Shown here in pieces: positions 8,610 to 18,651 of a stretch of DNA of 40,830 nt. The notes under the pieces are model-generated. The model made no database searches. It had not been told where the DNA came from and was given only the letters and a program-made list of their open reading frames with translations. The position numbers and the translations under genes are program-made. Source of the stretch: Anaerolineae bacterium (lineage in GTDB: Bacteria > Pseudomonadota > Alphaproteobacteria > DSM-16000 > Inquilinaceae); assembly GCA_028285185.1 (NCBI GenBank), contig JANQQD010000367.1, positions 1 through 40,830 of the forward strand, read 5' to 3'. Each line of letters starts with the position of its first letter. Position 1 is the stretch's first letter.

Positions 8610-9818
8610 ATGAGCACCGGCAGCTTCACCTACATCGAGACAACCGGCGGGGCCGGCATCAAGGCGTGGACGAACGGCGTCCATGTGGAAGAGGCGGCAC
8701 GGCAGCAGTTGATCAACACCGCCTCGATGCCCTTCATCCACCGCCATGTCGCGGTGATGCCGGATGTCCACCTTGGCAAGGGCTCGACGGTCGGCAGCGT
8801 GATCCCCACCAAGGGCGCGATCATTCCCGCGGCCGTCGGCGTGGATATCGGCTGCGGCATGTGCGCCGTGGAGACCAGCCTGACCGCCAACGACCTGCCG
8901 GACTCGCTGGTGGACCTGCGCAGCCGCATCGAAGCGATGGTGCCCGTCGGCTTCAACGATTTCGGCGACACGCCGTCGAAGCTGGGTGAGGATGGATGGC
9001 GGCCGCTGGCCGACCGCTATCGCGCGATCGAAGACAAGCACCCGAAGATCACAGCACGGAAGCCGAAACCCATCGCCAACCAGCTCGGCACCTTGGGCGG
9101 TGGTAACCATTTCATCGAGGTCTGCCTGGATACCAACCAGGCGGTCTGGATCATGCTGCATTCCGGCTCGCGCGGGGTCGGCAATCGCATCGGCAGCTAT
9201 TTCATCGAGCAGGCGCGCGAAGAGATGCAGCGCTATTTCATCAGCCTGCCCGATCGCGACCTCGCCTACCTGGTCGAAGGCTCGAGCTTGTTTGACGACT
9301 ATGTCGAGGCCGTGGGCTGGGCGCAGGACTATGCGCGCCGGAACCGCGACGTGATGCTGCAAGAGGTGATCAACGTCCTGCGTGCGACCCTGCCGCCCTT
9401 CACGATCCGGCGCGAGGTCATCAACTGTCACCACAACTATGTGGAGCGCGAGCACCATTTCGGCGAAGACGTCTGGGTCACGCGCAAGGGGGCCGTGCGC
9501 GCTCGTGACGGCGATCTCGGCATCATTCCCGGCTCAATGGGCGCACGGTCGTTCATCGTCCGCGGCAAGGGCAACCCCGACAGCTTCTGTTCCTGCGCCC
9601 ACGGCGCCGGCCGCCTGATGTCTCGCAACGAGGCGAAGCGCCGCTTCACGTTGGAAGACCACATCAAGGCGACCGAGGGCGTGGAATGCCGCAAGGACGC
9701 CAGCGTGATCGACGAGACCGTCGGCGCCTACAAGCCCATCGACGATGTCATGGCAGCGCAGGCGGACCTGGTCGAAGTGGTGGCCGAGCTGAAGCAGGTA
9801 CTGTGCGTGAAGGGGTAG
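8610..9818 (+). CDS. rtcB: RNA-splicing ligase RtcB
   Basis: 402 residues, close to the 408 of the E. coli enzyme. RtcB joins RNA 2',3'-cyclic phosphate or 3'-phosphate ends to 5'-hydroxyl ends with GTP and Mn2+, repairing or healing cleaved RNA in the cytoplasm. Seen: metal ligands in GVDIGCGM (D79, C82), GTLGGGNHFIEV, LHSGSRGVG, and the histidine that is guanylated in SCAHGAGRLMSR (H331). All catalytic positions are present. It lacks the usual RtcA cyclase or archease neighbour. It may be cotranscribed with the phosphodiesterase upstream or have its own promoter. Confidence 0.95.
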   Translation: MSTGSFTYIETTGGAGIKAWTNGVHVEEAARQQLINTASMPFIHRHVAVMPDVHLGKGSTVGSVIPTKGAIIPAAVGVDIGCGMCAVETSLTANDLPDSLVDLRSRIEAMVPVGFNDFGDTPSKLGEDGWRPLADRYRAIEDKHPKITARKPKPIANQLGTLGGGNHFIEVCLDTNQAVWIMLHSGSRGVGNRIGSYFIEQAREEMQRYFISLPDRDLAYLVEGSSLFDDYVEAVGWAQDYARRNRDVMLQEVINVLRATLPPFTIRREVINCHHNYVEREHHFGEDVWVTRKGAVRARDGDLGIIPGSMGARSFIVRGKGNPDSFCSCAHGAGRLMSRNEAKRRFTLEDHIKATEGVECRKDASVIDETVGAYKPIDDVMAAQADLVEVVAELKQVLCVKG

Positions 9819-9838
9819 GGCGGCAAGGCGATGCCGCC
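9819..9838 (+). terminator. Hairpin just past rtcB
   Basis: GGCGGCA / TGCCGCC arms with a 6-base loop (9819-9825 and 9832-9838), immediately after the rtcB stop. It is the first of two stem-loops in the 83-bp convergent gap. Confidence 0.5.
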
Positions 9839-9851
9839 GACCAAAACAGCG

Positions 9852-9876
9852 CGACTCTTGACCCCGTCAAGAGTCG
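9852..9876. terminator. Perfect 11-bp hairpin between convergent rtcB and GH65 genes
   Basis: CGACTCTTGAC, a 3-base loop, then GTCAAGAGTCG. Symmetric and located in the gap between converging genes, so it could terminate from both sides. No long T-run is present. Confidence 0.65.
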
Positions 9877-9901
9877 TCGGCGACGGAAGTCCGGCCGCGC
9901 C

Positions 9902-12241
9902 TCAATTCGGCAGCGTGGTCGGTTGCCCGGGCGTCAAGTCCACCTGTTTGTCGGTGTGCCAGATGGTCAGGGCGTCGCCGTCGCGCAGGGTGTAGGTGGT
10001 CGCGGTCGGTCGGGCGTCGACGACGAGCGTGCGGCCGCGGATGGCGAGCGGGAACCGCAGGACTTGCATTCCTTCTGGCAGGCGCGGGCGCAAGCGGATG
10101 CGGCCGCCGTCGTCGCGCAGGCCGCCCAGGCCGTAGACCAGCGCCATCCAGGTGCCGCCGATCGAAGCGAGATGGGCACCATCGACCACATTGCCGGCGA
10201 TATCCGCCAGGTCCATCACGGCGGCGAAGCGCATGTATTCGCGCGCCTTCTCCAAATAGCCGATCTCGACAGCGACGATGCTCTGGATGCACGCCGAAAG
10301 TGACGAGTCGCCCGTCGTCAGAGGGTCGTAATAGTCGAAGTTGCGCTTCTTCTCGTCCGTCGTGAATTCGTGGTCGAGCAGGAACATGGCCAGGATCGTA
10401 TCGGCCTGCTTGATCACCTGATGCCGATAAATCTCAAGATAGTGGTAGTGGATCAGAAGCGGGAATTTATCGAGCGGCGTGTTCTCGAAATCCCAGCGCT
10501 TCTTGTCGAGGAAGCTGTCGTCCTGAAGGTGAATGCCCAGCGTCTCGTCATAGGGCACCAGCATGGCATCGGCTGCGCGCAGCCACTCCGACGGCTCATG
10601 GGCGTCGAGGCCCGTGGCCTGGACCAGTGCGCGGTAGGCATCGGGCCGTTCGGTGGCCATCCGGTCGACCGCGGCTGCGGCGCAGCGCAGGTTGTGGCGC
10701 GCCATCACGTTGGTGAAGAAGTTGTTGTTGACGAGGGCGGTGTACTCGTCTGGCCCCGTCACGCCGTTGAGGTAGAAGTGCTCCGGATCGCGCTCGGGAA
10801 AGCAGCCCAGGCTGATCCAGAAGCGCGCGGTCTCGATGTACATCTCGACACCGGCGTCGAAGAGAAAGTCGTCGTCGCCGGTGACCTCGACGTATTTCTG
10901 CAGGCCGTACATGATCGAGGCGTTGATGTGGTACTGCGCGGTGCTGGCAAGGAAGAAGGTCGACGCTTCCTCGCCGTCGATCGTGCGCCACGGGAACAAC
11001 GCGCCGCGGTGGCTCAGCATGGCGGCGCGGGCACGCGCCTGGTCCAGCGTGTGGACACGGTGCAGCAGCAGCTGCTTCGCGACGTTCGGCGCCGAATAGA
11101 CCAGGAACGGCAGCTCGTAGATTTCGGCGTCCCAGAAATAGTGGCCCTCATAGACGCGGCCGGTGAGACCGCGCGCCGGGATGCTGTAACCCTCGATGCG
11201 GGCCGAGGCCTGCAGCAGCTGAAACAGATTCCAACGGATGACTTGCTGCGTGCGGGGGTCGACGCCACGCACTTCGACGTCGCTTGCGCGCCAGAACGCG
11301 TCCATGAAGGCGTGCTGGGCGGCGGCCGCCGCCTCGAAACCGTCGGCCAACGCACGATTGAGCGTGGTCTCGACTCGCACGCCGAGCTCGTCTGGATTGG
11401 CGGCCTCTTCACTGTGATAGGCGATGTACTTGGTCAGCCGCACCGGCTTGCCCGGTTCGGCGGAGACCAGCACCGCGACGCTGCCCCGGTCATCCTGGCT
11501 TGCCACCCGCGTCCGATACCGGCAGTCGGTGGCGATGACGTGGTCAACGCCGCACCCGAGCCACAGGTTCGACAGTTCCGTGCGATAGCAGGCATAGAGC
11601 CGGAGGTCGTCCGACGACGTGTGCACGGGATGGAGCACCCGGCCCTGGAACAACGGTGCCTTGCGCGGATCGTCGCTTTCCTCGCCCGACGGCGGGCGGT
11701 TGACCAGTTCGGACGAGATGTCGATCTCGGCCGCCGCGTTCAGCACCGTCAGCTCCCAGTCGATGGCTGCGAGATGGCGGTACTCGAAGGACACCAGCCG
11801 CGTCGTCTTCAGGCGCAGCCGCTTGCCGCGCGGCGTCGTCCACTCCACCTCGCGCGTCAGGGTGCCGGCGCGCATGTCGAGTACGCGCTCGAACCGGTCG
11901 ACGGCCGCGCGCGCCACGTCGAACGGCTCGTCGTCGACATAGAGCCGGATGATCTTGGCTTCCGGCACATAGACGATGGTCTGGCCGAACCGCGGGAAGC
12001 CATAGCCCTCTTCCGGGTACTGGATCGGCCGGTATTCGAAGAAGCCGTTGACCAGCGTGCCGTCGTCCTTCGCCGGCGCTTCCTCTTCAAAGCCGCCGCG
12101 CATGCCCAGATAGCCGTTGGCGAGCGCAAAGATCGTCTCTTCATGGGCCACGAAGCGAGGATCGAAGCGGGATTGCACCATACGCCAGTCGTCGACGGGG
12201 AAGACGTCGATCGGGGCCTCGGCACGGTGTCGCATGACCAT
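9902..12241 (-). CDS. Glycoside hydrolase family 65 protein (disaccharide phosphorylase)
   Basis: 779 residues, the full length for GH65. These cytoplasmic enzymes cleave alpha-linked disaccharides such as maltose, trehalose, kojibiose or nigerose with phosphate to give beta-glucose 1-phosphate. Seen: N-terminal beta-sandwich opening with NGYLGMRGGFEE, the barrel with HYFWDAEIYELPFLVY, the general-acid glutamate in GVTGPDEYTALVNNNFFTN (about residue 490), and KQADTILAMFLL near the phosphate-binding region. There is no beta-phosphoglucomutase gene adjacent, which is the frequent partner. The start could be M1 or M3. It follows the decarboxylase gene by 74 bases on the same strand, yet has no obvious functional link with it. 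Substrate specificity cannot be decided here. Confidence 0.92.
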   Translation of the reverse strand: MVMRHRAEAPIDVFPVDDWRMVQSRFDPRFVAHEETIFALANGYLGMRGGFEEEAPAKDDGTLVNGFFEYRPIQYPEEGYGFPRFGQTIVYVPEAKIIRLYVDDEPFDVARAAVDRFERVLDMRAGTLTREVEWTTPRGKRLRLKTTRLVSFEYRHLAAIDWELTVLNAAAEIDISSELVNRPPSGEESDDPRKAPLFQGRVLHPVHTSSDDLRLYACYRTELSNLWLGCGVDHVIATDCRYRTRVASQDDRGSVAVLVSAEPGKPVRLTKYIAYHSEEAANPDELGVRVETTLNRALADGFEAAAAAQHAFMDAFWRASDVEVRGVDPRTQQVIRWNLFQLLQASARIEGYSIPARGLTGRVYEGHYFWDAEIYELPFLVYSAPNVAKQLLLHRVHTLDQARARAAMLSHRGALFPWRTIDGEEASTFFLASTAQYHINASIMYGLQKYVEVTGDDDFLFDAGVEMYIETARFWISLGCFPERDPEHFYLNGVTGPDEYTALVNNNFFTNVMARHNLRCAAAAVDRMATERPDAYRALVQATGLDAHEPSEWLRAADAMLVPYDETLGIHLQDDSFLDKKRWDFENTPLDKFPLLIHYHYLEIYRHQVIKQADTILAMFLLDHEFTTDEKKRNFDYYDPLTTGDSSLSACIQSIVAVEIGYLEKAREYMRFAAVMDLADIAGNVVDGAHLASIGGTWMALVYGLGGLRDDGGRIRLRPRLPEGMQVLRFPLAIRGRTLVVDARPTATTYTLRDGDALTIWHTDKQVDLTPGQPTTLPN

Positions 12242-12315
12242 TGCCCGGTTCCTCCCTGGATGCGATTGGCATTTACGCCCTTAGTCGATGGCCGCACGCC
12301 GATCAAGCCGTGTAG

Positions 12316-13944
12316 TCACCCGTCCTTCAGAACACTCTTCTGCTTTATCGCTGAGGTGAACCGCCGCAGCGTCGCCGATAATGCGTCGCGGGGGAGCATG
12401 ATTTCGATCAGCTGGAACGTGCTCGTGTCCGCCACCGCCGCAGCCAGAGCCTCAGCCAATTCCGCCCGCGTGGTGACACGCCGGCCGCGGCCGCCGAGGC
12501 CGGCCGCGATGTCGGCAAAGCGCCAGTCGTCCAGGTCGTTATAGGCGGTGTCGGCCTGGAAGGCCTTCAGCATGCCCCAGGCCGTGTTGTTGAAGACCAG
12601 CACGATCGGGGTCCATCCATAGCGGCGGCAGTTGCCGAGCTCCCACCCCGTCATCTGGAACGCACCATCGCCGACCAGGATCAGCGGGCGGCGCCCGGTC
12701 GCGGCCTGCAGGCCCAGGCCCATGGGTACGCCGGAGCCCATGGTGGCGTAATAGCCCGGCGCCACCAGCTCCGTCAGCACCATGTCCATGGCCGTGAACA
12801 GGCAGTCGCCCATGTCCGAGGCGATGGGCATGCGCCCCTCACGGGAAAACAGGTCGTTGACGGCGCGGGTCACGTCGTCCGGCGTGATCGGCGCATCGTC
12901 CGCCACCAGACCGCGGGCCGGTGCCTTGGGCTCCGGTGCGGCGCCGCGGCCCAACGGTTCGGCCACGTCCAGCAACGCGTCGACCAAGGCTGCCAGGCTG
13001 ACATTGCCGTAGACATGGTGGGCGAAGCGGACGTCGCGGTCGAAGGCGTGGATGGCGTTGCGCAGGTCGATCTGGCGCTGCGAAGTGCCGAAATTGGTGT
13101 CGCACAGGATCACGCCCAGCATCAGCAGCGCGTCGGAGCCTTCGATCACGCTGCGCACTCCCTCTTCACCGGCGAGACCGAGATAGGTGCCGATCAGCGG
13201 GACGTCGGCTCCGGCCAGGATGCCGCGGGCCATGAAGGTGTTGGCGGTGGGGATGGCCAGACGCCTCGCCAGCTCCTCCACCTTCGCTTCCAGCCCATAG
13301 CGTCGCAACTCCACGCCCAGCAGCAGCGCCGGGACCTCTGCCCGCTGCAGTCGGGCCATCACCTCCGCCGCACAGGCTGCCGCCGCCTCGGGTACCTCGG
13401 GCGTCGGCTGGAACGCCGGCACCGCGTCGGCTTCGGCGGCGACCATGTCGCGCGGCAGCTCGATGTAGACGGGACGGGAGGTCTCGCGCGCCGCGGTCAA
13501 GACGCGCGCGATCTCTGCCGGGGCGCGCGTCGGGTCATCCAGCACCGCCTGAGCCGACGTGATCTCGTTGTAGACCAGCCGCTGGCTGTCGAGATGCTTC
13601 ACCTGGTGATGCAGGCCCAGGCCCATGGCGCCTTCGCGCGCGCCCGGCGCACCGGAGATCACGACCAGCGGCGACTTCTCCGCATAGGCCGTGGCGACGG
13701 CGTTGACCATGTTCAGCGCGCCAGCGCCGTAGGTCACGGCCGCCACGCCCAAGCTTGTGTGGAACCGCGCCGCTGCATCGGCCGCGAACCCAACGCCGGG
13801 TTCGTGGCTTAGGGTGTACAGCGGCAGAATGTTGGAGGCTTCGATTTCCTTGAAGAATGGCAGGGCGAAGTCGCCCGGGATGCCGAAGATCTCCCGCGCG
13901 CCATAGTCGGAAAGGGCGTGCAGCAGGGCGTGGGCGAGCTTCAT
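12316..13944 (-). CDS. ipdC: Thiamine-diphosphate 2-oxoacid decarboxylase (phenylpyruvate/indolepyruvate decarboxylase, IpdC type)
   Basis: 542 residues; it converts an aryl or alkyl 2-oxoacid to the aldehyde and CO2. The N-terminus (MKLAHALLHAL, FGIPGDFALPFF, LSHEPGVGFAADAAARF) is closely similar to my recollection of the Azospirillum brasilense phenylpyruvate decarboxylase that makes indole-3-acetaldehyde in auxin synthesis. Seen: the cofactor-activating glutamate in SHEPG, the paired histidines in LGLHHQ typical of pyruvate/indolepyruvate decarboxylases, and the diphosphate-binding motif from GDGAFQMTGWELGN to FNNTAWGM. It lies 125 bases downstream of lutC on the same strand with a hairpin between. 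In this setting it could decarboxylate the 2-oxoacid produced by the LutABC complex, as benzoylformate decarboxylase does in mandelate breakdown. The gene family is firm; the substrate is inferred. Confidence 0.88.
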   Translation of the reverse strand: MKLAHALLHALSDYGAREIFGIPGDFALPFFKEIEASNILPLYTLSHEPGVGFAADAAARFHTSLGVAAVTYGAGALNMVNAVATAYAEKSPLVVISGAPGAREGAMGLGLHHQVKHLDSQRLVYNEITSAQAVLDDPTRAPAEIARVLTAARETSRPVYIELPRDMVAAEADAVPAFQPTPEVPEAAAACAAEVMARLQRAEVPALLLGVELRRYGLEAKVEELARRLAIPTANTFMARGILAGADVPLIGTYLGLAGEEGVRSVIEGSDALLMLGVILCDTNFGTSQRQIDLRNAIHAFDRDVRFAHHVYGNVSLAALVDALLDVAEPLGRGAAPEPKAPARGLVADDAPITPDDVTRAVNDLFSREGRMPIASDMGDCLFTAMDMVLTELVAPGYYATMGSGVPMGLGLQAATGRRPLILVGDGAFQMTGWELGNCRRYGWTPIVLVFNNTAWGMLKAFQADTAYNDLDDWRFADIAAGLGGRGRRVTTRAELAEALAAAVADTSTFQLIEIMLPRDALSATLRRFTSAIKQKSVLKDG

Positions 13945-13990
13945 GGATCGGGCACCTTCAAAGCGGCGTTGCGGAATGCCCCAATCGTAG

Positions 13991-14018
13991 GTCGGCTCAA
14001 GCGTAAGCGCGAGCCGAC
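13991..14018 (-). terminator. 8-bp hairpin between lutC and ipdC
   Basis: GTCGGCTC and GAGCCGAC arms with a 12-base loop, 51 bases past the lutC stop. There is no T-run, so it may be a partial terminator that sets ipdC expression relative to lutABC. Confidence 0.45.
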
Positions 14019-14069
14019 ATCTTCGCCGCGGGTTGGGCTGTCGGGTTTCGCCTGCGGCTCAACGCTGAC

Positions 14070-14650
14070 CTAGTTGGCCACCAGTGCCACGGTCAGGCTG
14101 CGCACGCCCTGCGCGCCGTGGATCAGCACGCCTTCGATATCGGCGGTGGCCGACGGGCCGCTCATCAGCACCGAATAGCGGGCCTCTGCGAATTCGGGCC
14201 GGGCGAAGGCATGGTGCAGGTTTGCGACGATATCGGCCGGGTCCAGCAGCACCAGCAGATGCTGGGCCAGATAGCCGAGCGCGTTGACGATCAGCGCGCT
14301 CTCACTGAGATAGACCGACCCGGTCTCCGCGACTGCGAAGGCGGCGCGTACGATCGCCAGCTCCACATCTTCAAGCTCCTGCGGGCTCTGCGCGGCCTCG
14401 ATCCGCCGGGTGCCCGCAATCTCCGGCACCGTCGAGCACAGCACGCGCAAGTCCGGGTAGTGCCCTGCCACCCATGCGGCCAGGTCTGCCTCCGCGGCCG
14501 GCTCCGCCAGTTTTCCGCCCATGCGCTCCAGGCTCGCCTTGAACCGCGGCAGCGGCGGCTCGGCCGCATCGTCGAACAGCGGCACCTCCGGCAAAGGGGC
14601 CGCCGGCGGCTGGTTGCGCTGCACCGCTTCCAGGATCATGTCGCGGCTGC

Positions 14651-14654
<4 letters not shown>
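14070..14654 (-). CDS. lutC: Lactate utilisation protein LutC (LUD domain)
   Basis: 194 residues, start ATG at 14654 overlapping the lutB stop by ATGA; the longer open frame upstream is only a shadow of lutB. LutC is the small LUD-domain subunit of the LutABC complex that oxidises L-lactate to pyruvate. Seen: the C-terminal LUD pattern AVAETGSVYLSESALIVNA, the run HLLVLLDPADIV, MSGPSATADIEGVLIHGAQGVRSLTVALV. The motif GPSATADIE.VL..G.HGP is the family hallmark, here with HGAQGV instead of HGPR. Third gene of a coupled lutA-lutB-lutC unit. Confidence 0.92.
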
Positions 14655-16038
<1,384 letters not shown>

Positions 16039-16042
<4 letters not shown>

Positions 16043-16782
16043 GCGCGTGCTCCGTTCAGGATCTGGGCGATGTGAATGAATTTCAGATCCAGGCCCAGCC
16101 GGTCGGCACAGCCCTTCTGATGCATCAGGCACGAGCTGTCGGCCGAGACGATGTATTCGGCCCCGGCCGCCTTGTGGTCGTTCACCTTGTCATAGCCCAT
16201 CTTGGCCGACACCGGCTCTTCGAACACGGAGAACGTGCCGCCGAAGCCGCAGCATTCGTCGGGCCGGCTTGGTGTGGCGAAACGGATGCCCTTGACCTTG
16301 GAGAGCAGGGCCATGGGCTTGGAGAATTCGGGCTCACCCAGCTCCGTCATCGAGGCGTGGCGCAGCGCCCGCAGTGTGCCGCAGCTGTTGTGCAGGCCCA
16401 CGGTGTGCGGGAACTCCGCCCAGGGCAGGGCTTCGACCTTCAGGATGTCGTGCAGGAACTCCACCAGCTCGAAGGTGCGCGCCCGCACCTGCTGCACTTC
16501 TTCGGTCTGCTCGATGGCGTCGAAGTGGTGGCGGACGTGGTGGGTGCAGCTGCCGGAAGGGGCCACGATGTACTCGTAGCCCCTGAAGTTCTCCACAAAC
16601 AGCGCCTCGACCGGCGCCACGTCGGTCTGGCAGCCGCTGTTGGCCAGCGGCTGGCCGCAGCAGGTCTGGTCCAGCGGATAGTCCACCTCGACGCCCAACC
16701 GTTCCAACAGCTCGAGCGTGGCGATGCCGACTTCGGCAAAGAAGGCATCGATGAAGCAGGGTACGAACAGAGCGACCTTCAA
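16039..16782 (-). CDS. lutA: Lactate utilisation protein LutA (cysteine-rich CCG-domain subunit)
   Basis: 247 residues with two CCG domains that bind iron-sulfur clusters in heterodisulfide-reductase-like enzymes. Seen: FVPCFID at the N-terminus, TCCGQPLANSGCQ, APSGSC, NSCGTLRAL, DECCGFGGTFSV and ADSSCLMHQKGC. All cysteine motifs are present. First gene of lutABC, with the stop overlapping the lutB start (ATGA). It lies 59 bases downstream of the mandelate racemase gene on the same strand, so one transcript is likely. Confidence 0.94.
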
Positions 16783-16841
16783 GCGTTCCCTCCCTGATGC
16801 CCGGCTTCAGCCGGTGTCGTCTTAGTTTGCGGGACGGATGG

Positions 16842-17924
16842 TCAGTGAAGGTAGCGGGCGACCGCCATCTCGTCCCAGTCCATGCCAAGGCCAGGCCCGC
16901 GGGGTACAACAGCACCATGCTCCACTGTCGCCGGTTCGGTTAGCAGCATGCAAGCTTTGTCCAGGAATTCCAGCCAATGGCATGTCGGGGTCGCGGTCAG
17001 CACATGCGCGCTTGCCTCGACAAAGGCGTGGCTGCTGACCGGGATACCGGCACCATCTGCATAGCCCATGGCGCTCAGCCATCCGGTGATGCCGCCGATG
17101 CGCATCAGATCCGGCATGGCGAGGTCGGACGCGCCGGCCTCGATAGCTGTCGCCATCTCGGCTGGAGACCACCAGTTTTCACCGGCCTGGATCGCAATGG
17201 GCGAGGCCGCGCGCACACGCGCCTGGCTGCGGATGTCTTCCGCGGGCACGGGCTCTTCGACCCAGGCGAGGTCGCAATGGGCCAACGCGTCGATGCGGCG
17301 GATTGCGTCGACGGCGGTCAGTGACTGATTGTAGTCGACCATCAGTGCCACATCCGGGCCAATGATGTCGCGAACCGCGGCGACCGTCGTCTTGTCACGA
17401 TCCAGATCACCGCCGCCGATCTTGATCTTGATGGCCCGAAAGCCGCGGTCGAGCGATGCCTCCAGTGCCTTGCGGTCCGCGGCAGGGTCGACGATCCCGA
17501 AGCTGTCGTAGGCCGGAACCGGCGCCGCATCGGCACCCAGCAGCCGGGCTACCGGCACCCCGAGGGCCCGGCCTTGCGCGTCCCAGAGAGCCATGTCGAT
17601 GCCGGACAGTGCCATGCCCACCAGCCCTTGCCGGCCGAGCAGACGGAACATGCGGGTGAAGTCTCGCATCCTTTCAACCGGCGCAGCAGGCTTTCGCTGA
17701 AGCTGGGGCTCCATATCGGAAAGGAGCCGCACGAGAGGGGCAAGCGCCATCGGCGTGTAGCCGAAGATGTAGGCGCGGCCGGGCACACCCTCTTCCGTCA
17801 TCAGGTCGATCAGCACCAGAGGGGCGGCCGGGATCGTACCCACAGCGGTGCGGATGGGGCGCTCCAGCGGCACGATCACCGGACGGGCTGTGAGACTGCG
17901 GACGGTCAACGGAGGACTGGACAT
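16842..17924 (-). CDS. Mandelate racemase (enolase superfamily, full catalytic set)
   Basis: 360 residues against 359 for the Pseudomonas putida enzyme. It should racemise a 2-hydroxyacid through a proton-abstracting Lys/His pair with Mg2+. Every catalytic position of the P. putida enzyme is found at a constant offset of two: K166-I-K168 (K164/K166), D197 and N199 in VDYNQS, E223 in WVEEP, E249 in AGENW, D272 in MPDLM, H299 in SSHAF and E319 in HWLEF. Segments such as TPTCHWLE and IGGITGW also match what I recall of that enzyme. Start ATG 17924 has GGAG 8 bases upstream; ATG 17957 is in frame but has no ribosome site and would add 11 residues. It is divergent from a TetR gene and leads into lutABC. 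Related dehydratases use the same fold, so activity needs testing. Confidence 0.85.
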   Translation of the reverse strand: MSSPPLTVRSLTARPVIVPLERPIRTAVGTIPAAPLVLIDLMTEEGVPGRAYIFGYTPMALAPLVRLLSDMEPQLQRKPAAPVERMRDFTRMFRLLGRQGLVGMALSGIDMALWDAQGRALGVPVARLLGADAAPVPAYDSFGIVDPAADRKALEASLDRGFRAIKIKIGGGDLDRDKTTVAAVRDIIGPDVALMVDYNQSLTAVDAIRRIDALAHCDLAWVEEPVPAEDIRSQARVRAASPIAIQAGENWWSPAEMATAIEAGASDLAMPDLMRIGGITGWLSAMGYADGAGIPVSSHAFVEASAHVLTATPTCHWLEFLDKACMLLTEPATVEHGAVVPRGPGLGMDWDEMAVARYLH

Positions 17925-17986
17925 GGCATGAGCTCCGGTCAGCGGGCGTTTCGCCATGGAGCTTGAGACGCCATAGCTGATAGTTA

Positions 17987-18002
17987 CACTTACTAGTGAG
18001 TG
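17987..18002. promoter_or_regulatory. 16-bp palindrome CACTTACTAGTGAGTG, probable TetR operator
   Basis: Seven of eight base pairs of the dyad match, centred on CTAG, in the divergent gap between the racemase and the TetR gene. Position and size fit the operator of a TetR-family dimer controlling both directions. It covers the possible GTG start at 18000, which argues for the ATG at 18024 as the true regulator start. Confidence 0.6.
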
Positions 18003-18023
18003 AAGTTATCCAAGGCCGGAAAA

Positions 18024-18599
18024 ATGCCCCGATCCCGCGAGACCACGCGGCGCGCGATTCTGCAGGCGGCGTATGAGCAGTTCTATCGCGAGGGGTACAA
18101 CCGCAGTGGCGTCGATGCCATCGCCGAGGCGGCAGGCATCACCAAACGGACGCTTTACGACCATTTCGAAAGCAAGGACGCATTGCTGGCCGATGTGCTT
18201 GACCACCAGCACGGTCTGGTGCTGGAGCGCATCGCGCGCTGGGCCGATCCTGGGCCGGCCGATGCCGTGGCGCTGATCGAGGGCGTCTTCGCCAGCGTCG
18301 CCGAATGGGTGGCGCAGCCCGGTTGGCAGGGCTCCGGCTTTTCGCGGGTCGCGGTGGAACTCTCCAGCCTTCCGGGCCATCCGGCGCGGACCGCCACGCG
18401 CCGTCACAAGGCGGCCGTCGAAGCCTGGTATGCCGACAGGTTCCGGGCCCTGGACGTCGACCGACCGGAGCTGCTAGCGCGCGAGGTCATGCTGCTCTTG
18501 GAAGGCTGCTTCCTGTTGCTGCTGATCCATGGCGACTCGTCCTATGTATCGGCAGCTGCTGCTGCGGCCCGGCACCTGGCGCAGCGGGAGACGGATTAG
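18024..18599 (+). CDS. TetR/AcrR-family transcriptional regulator
   Basis: 191 residues from ATG 18024 (a GTG at 18000 is in frame but overlaps the likely operator). The N-terminal helix-turn-helix is clear: TRRAILQAAYEQFYREGYN, then VDAIAEAAGITKRTLYDHFESKDAL. The C-terminal ligand-binding part (about residues 60-191) is the variable all-helical domain, with GSGFSRVAVEL typical of one TetR subgroup. It is divergent from the mandelate racemase-lutABC cluster, so it probably represses that cluster and itself until an inducer binds. The inducer would be the 2-hydroxyacid substrate or a downstream product; this is inference from position. Confidence 0.88.
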   Translation: MPRSRETTRRAILQAAYEQFYREGYNRSGVDAIAEAAGITKRTLYDHFESKDALLADVLDHQHGLVLERIARWADPGPADAVALIEGVFASVAEWVAQPGWQGSGFSRVAVELSSLPGHPARTATRRHKAAVEAWYADRFRALDVDRPELLAREVMLLLEGCFLLLLIHGDSSYVSAAAAAARHLAQRETD

Positions 18600-18651
18600 G
18601 TCCCAGCGGTCGCGGCCCTGCTGCCCGCCGCAATTGCCGGAGACGTTGTGC

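Noticed and set aside
7659..9458. A 599-residue minus-strand open frame
   Set aside because: Antisense of the phosphodiesterase and rtcB genes, histidine/arginine-rich and without motifs.
10370..12544. A 724-residue plus-strand open frame
   Set aside because: Antisense of the GH65 gene; high-GC third positions keep the opposite frame open. No domain recognisable.
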